From assembly GCF_037975245.1 (NCBI RefSeq), contig NC_092582.1, forward strand, positions 10,766,001-10,830,000: a stretch of 64,000 nucleotides of DNA. Direction: 5' to 3'. Below are positions 12,222 to 24,586 of this stretch, in pieces. The notes below the pieces were generated by a model. That model did no database searches and was not told where the DNA came from. It worked only from the letters and a program-made list of their open reading frames with translations. The translations under genes and the position numbers were made by a program. Source of the stretch: Apostichopus japonicus (taxonomy: Eukaryota > Echinodermata > Holothuroidea > Aspidochirotida > Stichopodidae). The first letter of the stretch is position 1, and every line of letters begins with the position of its first letter.

Positions 12222-12758
12222 ATCCCATTCCAACCCCATAGCTTCACGCACACACACATGTAATGAAATACACACACATGCTGTTTCAAAGCCATTATTT
12301 CCTATTCACAGTTGGTTTGGTCTACCAAACATACTCTGAAACTCTCTACAAAGACAACGATGCACAGAGCTGACCCTGGCAACCTAGGATAAGGAATTAT
12401 ATTTTACCCAGCCCAGACACAATAGCATGTACATATAAACATTACTTACTACAGGATGAGCGCCAGGTATGGATGCCTTTCCCAGGAATGGGTAGCCCCC
12501 GCTGCCTCTGAGTAGTGGGCAGTTCAAGTGCAGCTCGTAGATTGCTCAACAGCATGTCTCTTCCCAGTCCTGTGGTCAGTACACTACAACCAGTTTGTAC
12601 CTACATGTAATGAAAGAAATTAATCAAAAATAATATTGCACAAAAGAGGGTTCTAATTAAGAAGACACTGCAACTGCATGGCCTCTCCAAAGACTTTCCA
12701 ATTCAGGCAGAATATGATCATCAATATCACAACCCTCTAAGTATAATGCAAGAAGTAA
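12222..12758. other. No gene recognised
   Basis: No ORF of note and no repeat that I recognise between the LTR and the next open frame. Confidence 0.4.
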
Positions 12759-13196
12759 ATGCTTGCTCCTGCAAGCCAATGCAGAGATGTAATAGTTGCG
12801 AATGTCACCATGGATACATTTGTTATTGGTTACCATCACAGTAACAAGTTGTGCTTAATGGGTGAAATGAAAAGAAGAAGGGATCACAAGGTACAAAGTC
12901 CAGGCAATGAGGGCTGTTCAGCAAAGATGCCCTATTTCGGAGATGAACAAAATGGTGGAAAGATTTGTGAATCCAAATTACTTACAGGTAAGAATCCACT
13001 AATGGTCAAGTGTTTCACAACTGATGCTGATGGCAAGGCATGTAAAAGGTTCAGTAGTACAATGGCTGTAACTACTCATTCTGAAAGTGAACTTAACCTG
13101 TTAGATCAAGTTCACCTACTCAAGTCACTCCGCAGAGCACTGACTATATTAAAGCAGTATTCTCCTCTGACATATTCCTGCAAAAACTGTGACTAA
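12759..13196 (+). pseudogene. Possible Mutator-like transposase remnant
   Basis: A 145-residue open frame. Residues about 80-135 contain MVKCFTTDADGKACKRF and, further on, LDQVHLLKSLRRALTILK. This spacing of an acidic D-x-D-G-K motif followed by H-L-x-K-S-L-R-R recalls the catalytic region of a group of Mutator-like transposases common in aquatic invertebrates. The first 50 residues show no match. The frame stops exactly where a LINE fragment starts. The similarity is from memory of the family pattern and is tentative. Confidence 0.35.
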
Positions 13197-13860
13197 GAGG
13201 CGCTCGACAATCTTATAAATACCTGGGAGAAACCATCACTGATAAATTGGAGTGGGATGAACATGTAAAACGTATTCTAGCAAAAACTAATCAGCGTATG
13301 TTCCTATTACAGAAGCTTAATTTATTCGGACTAGACCAACTCTTATTTCTCTGTTCTATATTAAAATCGGCAATCAAGACCACCATTACATTCTGTTTAG
13401 CCGTGTGGGGTGAAAATACTACTGCTAGAGACATGACCAAGTTAAGTAGACTAGTTTCTAAAGCAAGGAAAGTTTGTCGGTCACATGACCTCAGTTCAGT
13501 AGATGAGTTGCTTGTCAGAGTATCACAGAGTAATATGAAGTCAATCATGTCATCCCAACATCCTCTGGGGCATCGGGTAGATTACAGCAATCAAACAGGC
13601 AGACTAATTGTCATGAGATGCTGAACCAAGAGATACAGGCGTTCTTTCTTGCAAAGGGCTATTCTCAATCTTGCCAATGAATTATGTAGGAAATAAGCCA
13701 AATATATGTGTCAGAACATGGACATAGTAGTCTTAATTTTTCGTTTTATGAATCAGATTTTTATGTATTTTCGATGTATTTATGATTGTTTTATTGTCTG
13801 TTTTACTGAGATGGACTGAATGCCAATTTTTATGGTCAATAAATTTCTTATATCTGAAAT
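13197..13860 (+). mobile_element. LINE 3' fragment, plus strand
   Basis: The sequence just before 13247 and the open frame 13247-13624 read as the post-RT region of a LINE: YKYLGETITDKLEWDEHVK, then QRMFLLQKLNLFGLD, ILKSAIKTTITFCLAVWG, and a Lys/Arg-rich segment; after a stop, TKRYRRSFLQRAILNLAN continues to about 13690. The 3' end is an AT-rich stretch to about 13860. It is 5'-truncated and has lost the RT core. It differs from the LINE-A family and is closer in layout to the fragment at 9678-10402. Confidence 0.7.
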
Positions 13861-13861
13861 A

Positions 13862-14480
13862 TCAAAAGCGCTTTATCAACATGTTTAGAATGCCTTGCAA
13901 AGTACTACAGTGGAAATCATTTATATTGCCAAAAGCATTCATTTGTATGCAAGAGGGGCAGGAAGTACACATTTCCATGTATGCCAAATGCTGCAAAGGG
14001 TTCTCTGCTAATATCCCACACTGACAACAGGAAGCTAAACAAAATATCTGAGACACCCACCTGCAGCATATGATTATGGTCCACTCGTTTGAGACTTCCA
14101 CTCAAAAGCAGATGTCATCAATAAGGCTTTCACTGTGACCAATCCAAAACATAGTACCACACTTTCGTGCATTGGTCAGTACAGGGACTACAGTTCCATA
14201 CACATAACATATAATGTGCCTGAAGAGTCCATAGCCAGGAAGATGGAAGCTGCAGTATTAAAGGTGAGCTCAAATAGTCCATGTATCCAGACTCTGAAAT
14301 AGATGAAAAGAAAACAGCAATGTGATGAATTACGTAAGAGAGGCAGAGCATACAGATGGAGGAGAGCACAACTCAGAGAGAGAAAGTACAAGCTACATGG
14401 TAGAACTAAAAACATAAACCAGTCCAGTATCTATAAGAAAGATCAACTGATTCATGACCAGTTACTCTAGGATGAAAAAC
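13862..14480 (+). other. Possible continuation of the transposase remnant
   Basis: Open-frame pieces rich in Cys, Lys and Arg follow the LINE. 13890-14024 contains several spaced Cys residues, and 14300-14450 reads ELRKRGRAYRWRRAQLRERK in one frame. These could be the C-terminal half of the protein begun at 12759, separated from it by the LINE insertion. Stops interrupt every frame, and no motif is decisive. Confidence 0.25.
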
Positions 14481-14871
14481 TACACTGATGATGAAGATGA
14501 CTATATTTATCAGTGATGCCAGTAATTTGTAAACTGAGTCTATTCACACTCACTGTTATGAGTTAAAACAGTATCACTCAGTCAGGGAAGTAGGCAATCA
14601 AGCTGATGACCATAAAATTGGCAAGTGCCATCAAACTTTCAAGGCTTTCTGCTGTGTTGTACTGCAAGATACTGTTGAGAGATGTGACACCTCTCTCCAC
14701 ATGTAGGCTGTTGTGGCATATGTAGGAGATGTCAAATGGTTTGGTCCTTAAGATTTCTTTACTTTGCACAATACTTTGAAGAGCATATATGTCAGAATGT
14801 GGACTCTGCTGCCTCTTCTCTTAGCTGCCAGGGTTAGCATTGTGAAAATAATGCCATATGCTGGTGCCCCC
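14481..14871. other. No gene recognised
   Basis: AT-rich spacer without a supported feature; the short minus-strand frame 14578-14769 shows no domain. Confidence 0.4.
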
Positions 14872-15131
14872 CCTTACCCAAAACGAATAACTATTAGGTA
14901 TTCGCTAAGTATTCGCTAAGTATTCAAATAGCTATATAGTTGGTATTTCAAAAATTTAAGCATTCAGACTTTAGAATAACTAATTGAATACTTAAAATAA
15001 CTATTCCAATAGGTATTCGAATACTTCTTTCCTTCGAATGCTTAGAGAATGCTAAATATAGCTATTCCAATAAGTATTCGAACACCTATTTCATTGAATG
15101 CCTATTCGAATACTTATTTCCTTTTGTAAGG
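14872..15131. repeat. Hairpin-forming element, short version (copy P2)
   Basis: Starts CCTTACCCAAAACGAATA and ends CCTTTTGTAAGG, so the ends are inverted CCTTAC/GTAAGG as in P1 and P3. The interior consists of TATTCGAATA-type palindromes and their variants. At 260 bp it is the shortest of the three copies and lacks the outer sequence shared by P1 and P3. Confidence 0.65.
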
Positions 15132-16077
15132 TGGTCAGCTCTTACATAAAGTTTTGTTTTGTACCATAGTTTTACTTGTTTATTAGGTGCATTGTGCACT
15201 GTACAGAGGGGCTATACATTTGTACAGTATATTTGTATGTTGTCTTGTGGATTAAAACCTCTACACTTCTACCTCTTCTAGGTTGCTAGGCAACTATCTT
15301 GTTCTTCCTGGAAATTAGCTCTCACAGGAAATGGGTATGTGTGTGTATATTTTAGTAACAAAGGGAGTTTTGTGAGGGGTATAAGGAGTTAGGCAGTTGG
15401 CTATAAGTATCTGAGCAAGGCAGTTGCAAAAGAAGAGAAAGATAGTTTTAATGGCTGGATAGTTTGTTTTAAACCTTAATTTACATAGTTCAAGTTACTG
15501 TAGTCCATATCATTTTATGGAAGTTGTGATATTCAACTGACAGTCTGGGACACTATTTTATTATAAAGGATATTATTTTACAATAAAGTATATTCCGGGA
15601 CACCATTTCTTATAAAGGACATTATTTTACTACAGGGATATTTACATTATTTTACTGAAGGATACCCTGCGACACCATTGCTTATAAATTGAAGGGTAAT
15701 ACTTTGTTGGGATCGGACATTCATAATACCATTTATTGTGTTCAACTATTTCTGATGTTGTGGAATAATTGATGTCGTGGAAGATATGATGTTGTAGAAT
15801 ACTTGATGTCACCAGCAGGCCAACTCACCAGAACAGACTTTTAAATTAAGTGTATTTACTTTAACATTTGGGTGTGACCTCACGACTGTAAGTTATTTTA
15901 TTTAATTCTTTGACTGGGCCCAGATCAGCTGAATATTGTTTGTTATTCATAATTATAATTTCTTTTGATCCAATCCGGTTGAGTTTTCCAGTTTTGATGT
16001 ATCTGCTCTGTGTTTGGTCTTCCAACCAAACCCAGAGTTCTCTGATCAAGAACAAACATTTTTTTTTCAGTGGCTAA
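15132..16077. other. No gene; imperfect short repeats at 15545-15700
   Basis: No ORF. Between about 15545 and 15700 the phrase GGGACACCATT, TTATAAAGGA, TATTATTTTAC recurs two to three times in degraded form, so a small decayed tandem repeat is present. Nothing else is recognised. Confidence 0.4.
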
Positions 16078-16772
16078 CACCCTTACACTTTGAAAAGCGC
16101 AAAAATATTTGAAATATACCGCGGAGGATTTAATAGCTGAAGCGTTTCCAAAATTTCATCCATCATATTCATAAGACCTACTGTTTTAGTATTCTGTGCT
16201 TAATACTCCATTTCAAATAGATATTTATTCCTTGTGAATGTTATTCAACTTTTAATAGCAGATTTAATCAAGAAGCTAGGACAACAAGCTGGCCAAATTC
16301 CTAACTCTCCTTACTTGGAACTAATTAGCATACAAGTATTCAATAAGTATTCAAGTAAGTATTCAGAAACCTGTTAAGCCTTCATAACATAACTAATTAG
16401 CATACAAGTATTCGAATACTAGCGAATAAGTATTCGAATAACTATAAGTATTCGTCAGAGCCGAATTATTTAAATGAGCGAATACTTATATGTAAATGAG
16501 CTAAGTATTCAAATAGCTATTCCAAAAGCTACTCGAATACCTATTCGAATAGCTATTCGAAGAGCTATTCGAAGAGCTATTCGAATACCTAACAGGTATT
16601 CGAATACTTAACTCATTTACATAATTCGGCTCTGACGAAGGCTTATAGTTATTCGTATTAGTATTCGAATACTTATTTTGTACTGTGTGTTATATGGTAG
16701 ATTTTCTGAATACTAAGGAAATCTTTGAATACTTATCGAATACTTATCGAATATATTCGTGTTAGGTAAGGG
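16078..16772. mobile_element. Hairpin-forming element (copy P3)
   Basis: Begins CCCTTACACTTTG and ends TTAGGTAAGGGG, giving short inverted termini. 16118-16272 matches 1-147, and 16273-16772 matches 1486-1967. The right two thirds (16309-16772) are the palindrome-rich hairpin with TCAGAGCCGAATTATT and its inverted partner ATAATTCGGCTCTGA. No ORF. A clear target-site duplication was not found. Confidence 0.65.
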
Positions 16773-18219
16773 GGCCTGGCTTACTGATGGTGTAGGCACC
16801 TGTCCACATTCTGCATCCCTCTGTGTAACTTGCTAGGGCTGATGTATGTTTTGCCAACTTTTCATTTATGTCATCAGCTCATGCCATCCAATCTTGGTCT
16901 GAAATTGCAGAGGTGTGAGCTTTCCAGTTACATATTTCTAAATGTATATAGGCCTAAGCTTATTCTGAATGCAGCTTGGGGCTCAGTTCAGCTGATTCTT
17001 ACACCACATTGAGGAGCAATATATGCTTTGAAACTTCTGTCGCTTTTGCTCTGCTACACTGCACAGAAGTAGGCTACTCACCAGATCTACAACTTCCCTA
17101 TCAAATAAGCTACATGTACTACTTAGTGAGTGTAAGTCTATGATGGTATAAGCTCTGAGGTGATGGGTATTACTTTTACTATTCCCCTTTGAGGTAGCTG
17201 AGAGGTTTTTCACACCTACCCATGCAATCATCCCATTCTTTATCATAAAGTTGAAATTTGATTTCTTCTTGAATATGAAACTTTTTCCTAATTTTAAGTT
17301 GCTAACTCTTCAAACTCAACAACTTGCTTCTGTTCTTTTATGGTGAGATCATAGATGTGAGGAGTTCATAAATACTGATTTAGTTTCAGAACCAATTCTA
17401 CATGTTAATCTTCTTACAACTGTTTATTCAACATCTATGAGAAAAGGTTTCCTCATGTAAGTGAATGAGGTGTCAATGTTCCAAAAGCTTATTGAACCTT
17501 TCTGTCCAGCACATTTTTGGCATTTATATGTAAAATTCCACCTGTTTTCTGCCATACTTCCTCTGTGGGAAATGGTGTAGTGCAACCCTGCATTTCTGTA
17601 CTGTAAAGAAAAAAACAATAGATAACTAAAATCCTGGTTATCAGTACTGAAGGGCTCATTTATTAAAATTACAATTCATTATTCTTAATCATAGTTAACC
17701 ATAAACATAGATTGAAATACAGATCTTGTCTCTTACTATTTTTATAACCAGAACTGCATGTGGATTCCTAACATAGTTAACGATCAGCTATCTGCAGTAT
17801 TCTGTTCGTAAAGTGTTTGTGTAATGCGGCTGAGCAAGAGTCTTTCCAGTAAAGCTGTTGGAAAAGGGAAGACTACTAATGGAGTAAATGAAAACAATTA
17901 AATGATACCTTAAATAAACATATTTATATTTTAAATGCAATAGTGATAGTAATATACCTAACATGTGTTCATCCGTGGGTGGGAAAGCAATTATTTACTC
18001 TGTCACTGTGAATTTCCCTCATGCAGTGGCATTGCTGGCACGACTCTTGCTCAATCGTGTTCGTGTTACATTTGCAAAGAAAACGTTAAGCTTACCTTCT
18101 AAAAGGTTAAGTTAACCTTAAAAGTGCTAGTTCAAAAAGGTTAAGAAGGTTGGCTTCTGCAATTGCATAGGCCTACAGCACACATACTTTATGCTTGACC
18201 TTATTAGTTTAGATTAGTT
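16773..18219. other. No gene recognised
   Basis: AT-rich sequence. Several short frames on both strands lack domain signatures. No repeats were recognised apart from isolated AGGCCT motifs. Confidence 0.4.
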
Positions 18220-18221
18220 TA

Positions 18222-18560
18222 GTAAAGAAAAAGGATCAGGAGGGACACTCAAGTCCCCATCAAAGACCCTATAGGAGATGGAAGAAAACTGATGACACAA
18301 ACGATCAGACCCGATTACAATGCTTAAAGTGCTTCTCCAAAGCATTCTTAAACCCATTCACACTACAGTACTTGCAAGTACAATTTTCTCAGGCAAACCA
18401 TTCCACTCATTCACGACCCTATTAGAAAAAAATTTATGCCAAATATTAATGCTACTTTGTGACTTGTGGAGTTTAAGACAATGACATCTGGTACAACCAC
18501 TTTCAGCAAACATGAAAAAGTCAGTGACTATCAAGATACTTAATAAAGATATCACTTTTA
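18222..18560 (-). mobile_element. LINE C-terminal fragment, minus strand
   Basis: The minus-strand frame 18555-18358 contains RCHCLKLHKSQSSINIWHKF followed by FFSNRVVNEWNGLPE, a hallmark of the extreme C-terminus of many LINE ORF2 proteins (pattern: HSLKL, FFxNRVxxxWNxLP, then a V-x-x-F-K motif). The end VNGFKNALEKHFK follows after a small break near 18358. The RT core is missing, so this is a short 5'-truncated insertion or a remnant. It is not of the LINE-A family. Confidence 0.65.
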
Positions 18561-19887
18561 TGAAACCTACGTTTGAGTTGAATCTTGGTCTTGGTCACTG
18601 CATAATCTAGATCTATGGGAAGACTGTCCATGAACTTGTGTTTGAGTTACTTTATTTCTCTGAAATTTAGTGAATCTAGCCCTGACTCGTTGCATAACTG
18701 GTAATAGTTCCTGAAAACTCAACATGAATTGAATATGAACCACTGAATCAAGAACTACTGGAGACTAATAATTCTTCACATCCTTGGCTAGATGAAGTAA
18801 TGGTTTCTAATACAAATGGTATACTTTATCAATCCCGTTCTTGAACCATTGGCCAGAAAATTTTGTCCTTTCTGGAGAGAAGTATTGAAGGAGAACCGGA
18901 CTGATGGTGTGCTATTTATAATAGTCCCTCTGCCTAATACAAATACCAAAGTATTTAATTTAAAAATAGTGAATTGCACATAAAGCTCCTAAGGCGACAT
19001 CTTTGCTCTAGGTAAATTTAACTCTTTTCACAACACTTAGGACGACATAGCATTAAAACTCACCACTTGGGGAGACAATGGTGATTTAGTGTAATTTCGT
19101 CACACTGGACGATTAAATACAATTAACTAGTTAATTAATTTCACATATACATGTCACCCTATGTGAAATTAACTCTTTCCACAACACTTAATAAATTAAT
19201 AAATTGTGAAAGACATAACACCAGAGATCTACAGTCAATATGAAAAGATGCCTGTATACAGTATTTAGAACTGCTCAATGGGATCATTTCAACTCAAGCT
19301 GGATTCTAAACCTGAAAATTTCCAAGGTATGAATTCTGGCCATTAACTTACATCACTAATAGTTTCAGAATTTGACTACTGTTCATTTGTCAGTTTATTG
19401 AGTTATCGTAATGACAGGCTCTTAGCATTACACTCATAAACACACATACTGCAATTTCACAAAAATGCATTGTGTTACATATTGAAACAATTTTACATAA
19501 CACAAAACAGCATGGAATGAAAACAATATAACAAAAACAGGGAGTTTGCAGGAACTCACCAGGACTCACAAAAGCCATCAAGATCTTTGCAATCTAGACA
19601 CACCTCAAGGTGCCCCTGCATACTCAAGCATGACATATAGCCCTTGTTACTAGGATATATTGGAATTACTGGATATGAGTTTGCCCGACAGTGCCAAGTC
19701 TCATTGCAGGAAGTCCACTTCATCTCATTTGTTGTATGTAAGAAGAAGTACCTGGAACGGAAAAAATAAGTTACTCATTACAACAATGTTGCATTTCTAT
19801 TGCAATTTCCATTTGTTCCTTTACCCTCTGGATTATCAGGTATAAATGAAAATTTTCATTCAGCTTTTACTTAAAATTATCAGAATT
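18561..19887. other. No gene recognised
   Basis: AT-rich spacer. The phrase TTAACTCTTTCCACAACACTTA recurs in degraded form near 19018 and 19168. No coding or element signature. Confidence 0.4.
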
Positions 19888-19895
19888 ACTATTAA

Positions 19896-21393
19896 GCAGG
19901 GTTCGGTTTCTTCCGGAAGAAACCGATTTCTTCCAGGGACATGGAAGAAACTGGAAGAAACCTGTTTCTTCCAGGTTTCTTCCAGTTTCTTCCGGAAGAA
20001 ACTGGAAGAAACCGGAAGAAACTGGAAGAAACTGTGAAAATTGGCATAAATGCAGCACAACCCACATATATACATGATAAAGAGACAAATAGTTTACCAC
20101 CATTTGACTGAAATGCATACCATTGAAACCATTAAAATATGATATTTTTGTTTTGATTATAATTTTGGGTTGTTTTTCTACACCTAAAGATGTTTGCTTA
20201 TAAATAACAATATTGAAGGACTGCTTATCATCTCGCGATCCCCCCATCAACCAGAATTGCATAACTGGCCATACTGTATGAATGATTAACCTGGATTGGC
20301 CCATGCACTGAGGATTTAATACAATGAACACCAAGAAAATAGCCGAACAATATCTGTTAGATTTAGGCAACAGTTTAATTTCTGCAACTCCCTAAATTAC
20401 AACTTGTAGTTAACAGGAGGACTTGTCATCCCAACAGCAAAAAGAACAAACATCCACAATTAAAGGCATTGAAGACTTGCCCCAAACCGTGTGCGGCCAT
20501 CTGAAAAAGTTAACTTTCTGTTGCTTGCAAGTGACGTTTTGTTTGTGTCGCTACAAAATGCAGACAGTACAGTAATGAAACGTTATACCTTGTTATCTTT
20601 AGCTGGACCTGAGATGTCCATCGCTGTATTGTTTGTACACTGTGCTGTGGGTATTGACCGCAGCTGTATGTACTGACTATACTAGTGTATAATTACCAAT
20701 GGTAGCAAGCTGTGTGTTTTTTCAGCGATCGATGGTGGTGTCTAACACTTCTGTTACACCTCATTCAAAACTAGGTCAGATTACCGGCATTAGACGTTTC
20801 TTTTTGCGCGAGTCTTCACACCCTTTAAACACAGCTGGCCACGAGCCAGCCCTCATTTCACACTACAACTTCCAGTCGAATCTGTGAAACTCATGTCTTG
20901 AGTTCAATCTCCACAAAATATGGCCATAGTGGTCAATGTAATCGTAGTAATGAGTGTGCATTGTAGCAGGCCTACACTAGTTTCCAGGGAACACTTGCCC
21001 CTCCACTCAGAAACTAGTTTTTAACTAAGAACTGGGCTATAAATCAGGACCATTCTGGTCTGCAAAATATTGCTTGCCATTAGTTGTTCCCTGAATTGTC
21101 CGATGCTAGTAGCCTAGTAATATATTGTGTACAGTATATGCTGGAAGCAGGTCATGTGCTCCAAACCTAGATACAGACTACCTAGTTGACACTATATTGC
21201 TTCTTGCCATTTATTACATAGTTAGAAATCATTGCAGGTTGTTATGAAACTTTATCAACAGTTTTTCCCCCAAAAATGAGTTTCTTCCATTTTGTCCGGA
21301 AGAAACTGGAAGAAACCTATTTCTTCCGAGTGGAAAAAACCGCGGTTTATTCCGCGGTTTTTTCCACCCCCGGAAGAAACCTGCGAACCCTGC
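19896..21393. mobile_element. Non-autonomous hAT-like element (hAT-1)
   Basis: 1,498 bp bounded by GCAGGGTTCG at the left and CGAACCCTGC at the right. It is flanked by ACTATTAA (19888-19895) and AGTATTAA (21394-21401), an 8-bp duplication with one mismatch; 8 bp is the hAT hallmark. Both ends carry many copies of the palindromic motif TTTCTTCCGGAAGAAA in either orientation (19905-20036 and 21278-21383), and the right end also has CCGCGG palindromes. No transposase frame. The interior holds a copy of the anonymous repeat also found at 31.9 kb. Confidence 0.75.
20461..20830 (+). repeat. Anonymous repeat R, copy 1 (inside hAT-1)
   Basis: Matches 31868-32250 over its whole length with scattered substitutions, starting AAAGGCATTGAAGA and ending near GCGAGTCTTC. 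Non-coding as far as I can see. Confidence 0.85.
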
Positions 21394-21401
21394 AGTATTA
21401 A

Positions 21402-22363
21402 GAGCAACAAACTTATAAATCAGATACAGACTATCATCTAAACCCAGCCTTACAAAATGTGCATCCTCATTGTATTGATGCAAGTTTATCAGTCAGATCT
21501 AACTGGTGCCATGATACCTCTTTTAAAAATGACTAATTCCCTGCAAACCTAAGCAAATTCCCAATCAGTTTCAATGTTAAAGGTAGTCTGTATATGCCCC
21601 AAATTATAGGATGCTATAATTGCTAGAAGTTTTTAACAAGTTACTTTCATGTAGGCCCTTAGTCCAAATTGTTCTCAGACATTCTTAATGAACACACAAG
21701 ATGACTGAATGTCCCCGTGAGGTAAATTTCCTCAAAAGTTGTAACAGTTTATAGAATTTTGACCAAAGGTGACCAAATTTGAATATTTGGACCAACATGG
21801 CATAAATTTAAATAATACATTGAAAAGTTCACTTATATTTTGGGGGGTTGCTTTGATGCTTTTCACAGAACGATCTATGTCTCTTACTCATCTAAAAGTT
21901 TGCACTGGCTTTGGTTACAGGAAGTGCATGATGATGTGTAAACTGCAGCAAGGAATTCCAATGCATCCTCCTGTGCAGTTGAATCAAACTCTGGAAGAAT
22001 CTGTTTCAACCTTGCGAGACAGGAGGCCCATGAAGTTCAGGTTGAAACTGCATGGAAGAGAGCTTTGATTACTTCCATTAATTCAGAGCTATGTCCATCA
22101 TAGTGTTGAACGATGCTGCAAAGAAGCTACAAAAGAAGGAAAATTTAGATTTGTAGGAAATCTACATCTGACATGGGTGGCTCATCAATATAAGTGGAAA
22201 AGTTTAGGGTTGCAGCCTTCATTTGTATCTATTTTTGTATGATTGCTTGATGTTTCAAAGCACTTTCTTGGAAGTCTGTCACTAGCTTCTGTAGCTGAAA
22301 AGTTACTCTCATCAAGTAAAATGATAAACACATCATATCTTAATAACCATTTGTTGGAATATG
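21402..22363. other. No gene recognised
   Basis: The open frame 21769-22068 has no recognisable domain, and the rest is AT-rich without repeats. Confidence 0.35.
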
Positions 22364-22641
22364 CTACTGGGAGAAAGGAGTAGAGGTATCATGAACTTGA
22401 CAAAGAGAATGCCCATGTTGGAAATCTAGTATATTTGGGGGATAATAAAACTTAAAACCTTCATTGTTGAAGTGAAAATTATGATATTCTGCAATAAGTG
22501 CCAATCCTTGGGATGGGGTTGGAACATCACAAAATGCCCCTTGCAATTGTGCCCATATAGGTTGGGATTTCCCTTCTCCAGGCATAGGAGTTTGTCAAGG
22601 ATATGGTCCTGGCACAGTAAAAGTCTTCCATTTTTCAACAT
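22364..22641 (-). other. Possible downstream exon of the integrase-like gene
   Basis: Minus-strand frame from about 22641 down to 22426: MLKNGRLLLCQDHILDKLL, then a segment ending near WHLLQNIIIF. The spacing (H-I, leucine-rich helix, P-x-x-x-G) loosely recalls the region after the integrase in intron-containing animal integrase genes. An overlapping frame (22585-22364) is also open, so the assignment is weak. It sits 3 kb downstream of the last supported exon on the same strand. Confidence 0.2.
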
Positions 22642-24586
22642 TTCCAGGTGGGGAGGATCAAGTCACATGAAGTCTTGCACCTCCATGAAGTCTTGCACCT
22701 CCGTAGCTTGCAATCCCTGCCTTAATGAATTTATTTCTAAAGCTGCATGGGTTGTCTTAGGTTACTTACCTTTACAGTAACAGGATTGCTTTGTTCCTGA
22801 AATAAAAACATTTAACAATATTTAATGTGACTTTTCGAGCATGGCCAGTGATTTTCCACGATCAAAAAATTCACAATAACATGGATCTATATCCATAAAA
22901 TAATGAAACGGAAAACTCAATTTGAAATAGAAAAACCAGTATTCTTTGCAAGAGTTGGATATATATGCAATAACTGTGGGGCTGTATTGACCTTGATCAT
23001 GTTTCTCCCTGTAAGAAGGTAACATATATTGTGAAAGAGAAATATAGAACATAGGTTGGGGTGGGAAATTGTGCAGGGGGGCAGAGGTTTGTTTGGCCCC
23101 AAATATGCCAAAAGTTCCAATGCGATCACATTTGGTCAACATTTTAAACTGTTGTCATTACCACCCTGGAGGAAATTTACCTCACTGAGACATTCAGTCA
23201 TCTTGACATCAATAAGAATCTCAAGGAATGTAATTTTTGAAATCTTCAGAAAAGTATGCTATAATTTGTTGCCTATACAGACTACCTTTAATTCAAATTT
23301 CTTCTATTGGATATTTGAATCATATTCAAACTTGGGCTGCTAACCTCATCTGGTGTGTTTGTACTGATGATACTGGCTGCAAGTTCCTGAAATATAAAAT
23401 AATTAAATTTATGGATTACATGCAACAGCTATATTCAACAACCTATCACAGCACAGGTCAGCAATTATTTGTGTTAGTACACTGTGGAAATGTTCATATG
23501 TATATCGATTCCTTTTGTTAAAAAATTCTTTCTTGCAATAAAAAATTTAAACGCTCCGAGACATTTATTGGATACTGAATGCAAATTTGCATTTTTTTCT
23601 TTGTTAATTAAGGAATATGTTAATACATAGAGGTCATACCAAATTCAAGATCAGATGAAATTTAAGTCGGTCAATATCAGTCCCTATTCTGGAAATTTAT
23701 GCCTCTATGAGGATTTCTGTGATGATAGAATCAATGTTGATGAAAGAATAAATGTGACTTCATGCAGTGTTTTACAACCTGTATAAAATTAATACTCCAA
23801 CCACACATGCGAAGTGCAATGTGGTTCCCAGCTACACCACTCTTTGGGGAAATGGTAATTTGATGGCTGTTCAGACTGCAAACTCAGTCTAGACAGTGTG
23901 TTAGATTATCAACTCAACCAACTTTGGCCAAGTTCCTGATATTGTCGGCTGCAAGCCAGGAATCTCATTGGGTTGCTGCCACCACCATGAAGATTTAAGC
24001 AGTATATCATTTCTCCTATAACAACAACATTGGAATGGTAAAGCAACATTACCGTAATGATGCTATATCGCAATTCCCTTTTGAATAAAGTAAGATGTTA
24101 AGGGACATTTTCTTAATATTTAGTTTGTTCAATATATGAAAAATCAACCAAGGTAAAATGCATTATGGTTTCCATGATGTAACATGAGTAATTTGTGTAT
24201 GCGTTTGTTTGTGTGTGGGGGGAGGGAAGGGGGTTTGCACACACTTAATAGTAATTAAGGCTCTACAAATATTAGAAAAAGCTGGAAATGATGATTGAGA
24301 TGCAACAAACATGGGCGAAAGTGGAAAATATCTGCCAAGAAAACGAGACGGACAATTCCTGCTGGCTATGAGGTATCATTATGTTAAGTATCAACTCAAA
24401 TGGAATAAAATTCTTCCGATTCTGTGTTTATAAAGAAATTTCAGCTGAACCTTATTTTGTCACACATCTCATCAACATGCAGCAAAATAATAGCACTGAA
24501 AACATTGCATTGTGTAACCAACCTGCTCAGCACAATAAAATTTAGTCATACCACATATGGTTGGTGAGCAATTGCAGATCAGGTTT
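22642..24586. other. No supported gene; two micro-exon-like windows (minus)
   Basis: On the minus strand, TTTTATTTCAG precedes and GTAAGT follows a 27-nt open stretch (about 22796-22770). A similar 42-nt stretch lies near 23380, between TTATATTTCAG and GTTAGC. Both begin with GAA. They could be small exons of the integrase-like gene to the right, or chance. Otherwise AT-rich without repeats. Confidence 0.25.

Noticed and set aside
19846-20370. Frames rich in SSFF/EETGRN repeats
   Set aside because: They are translations of the TTTCTTCC palindromes at the hAT-1 end.
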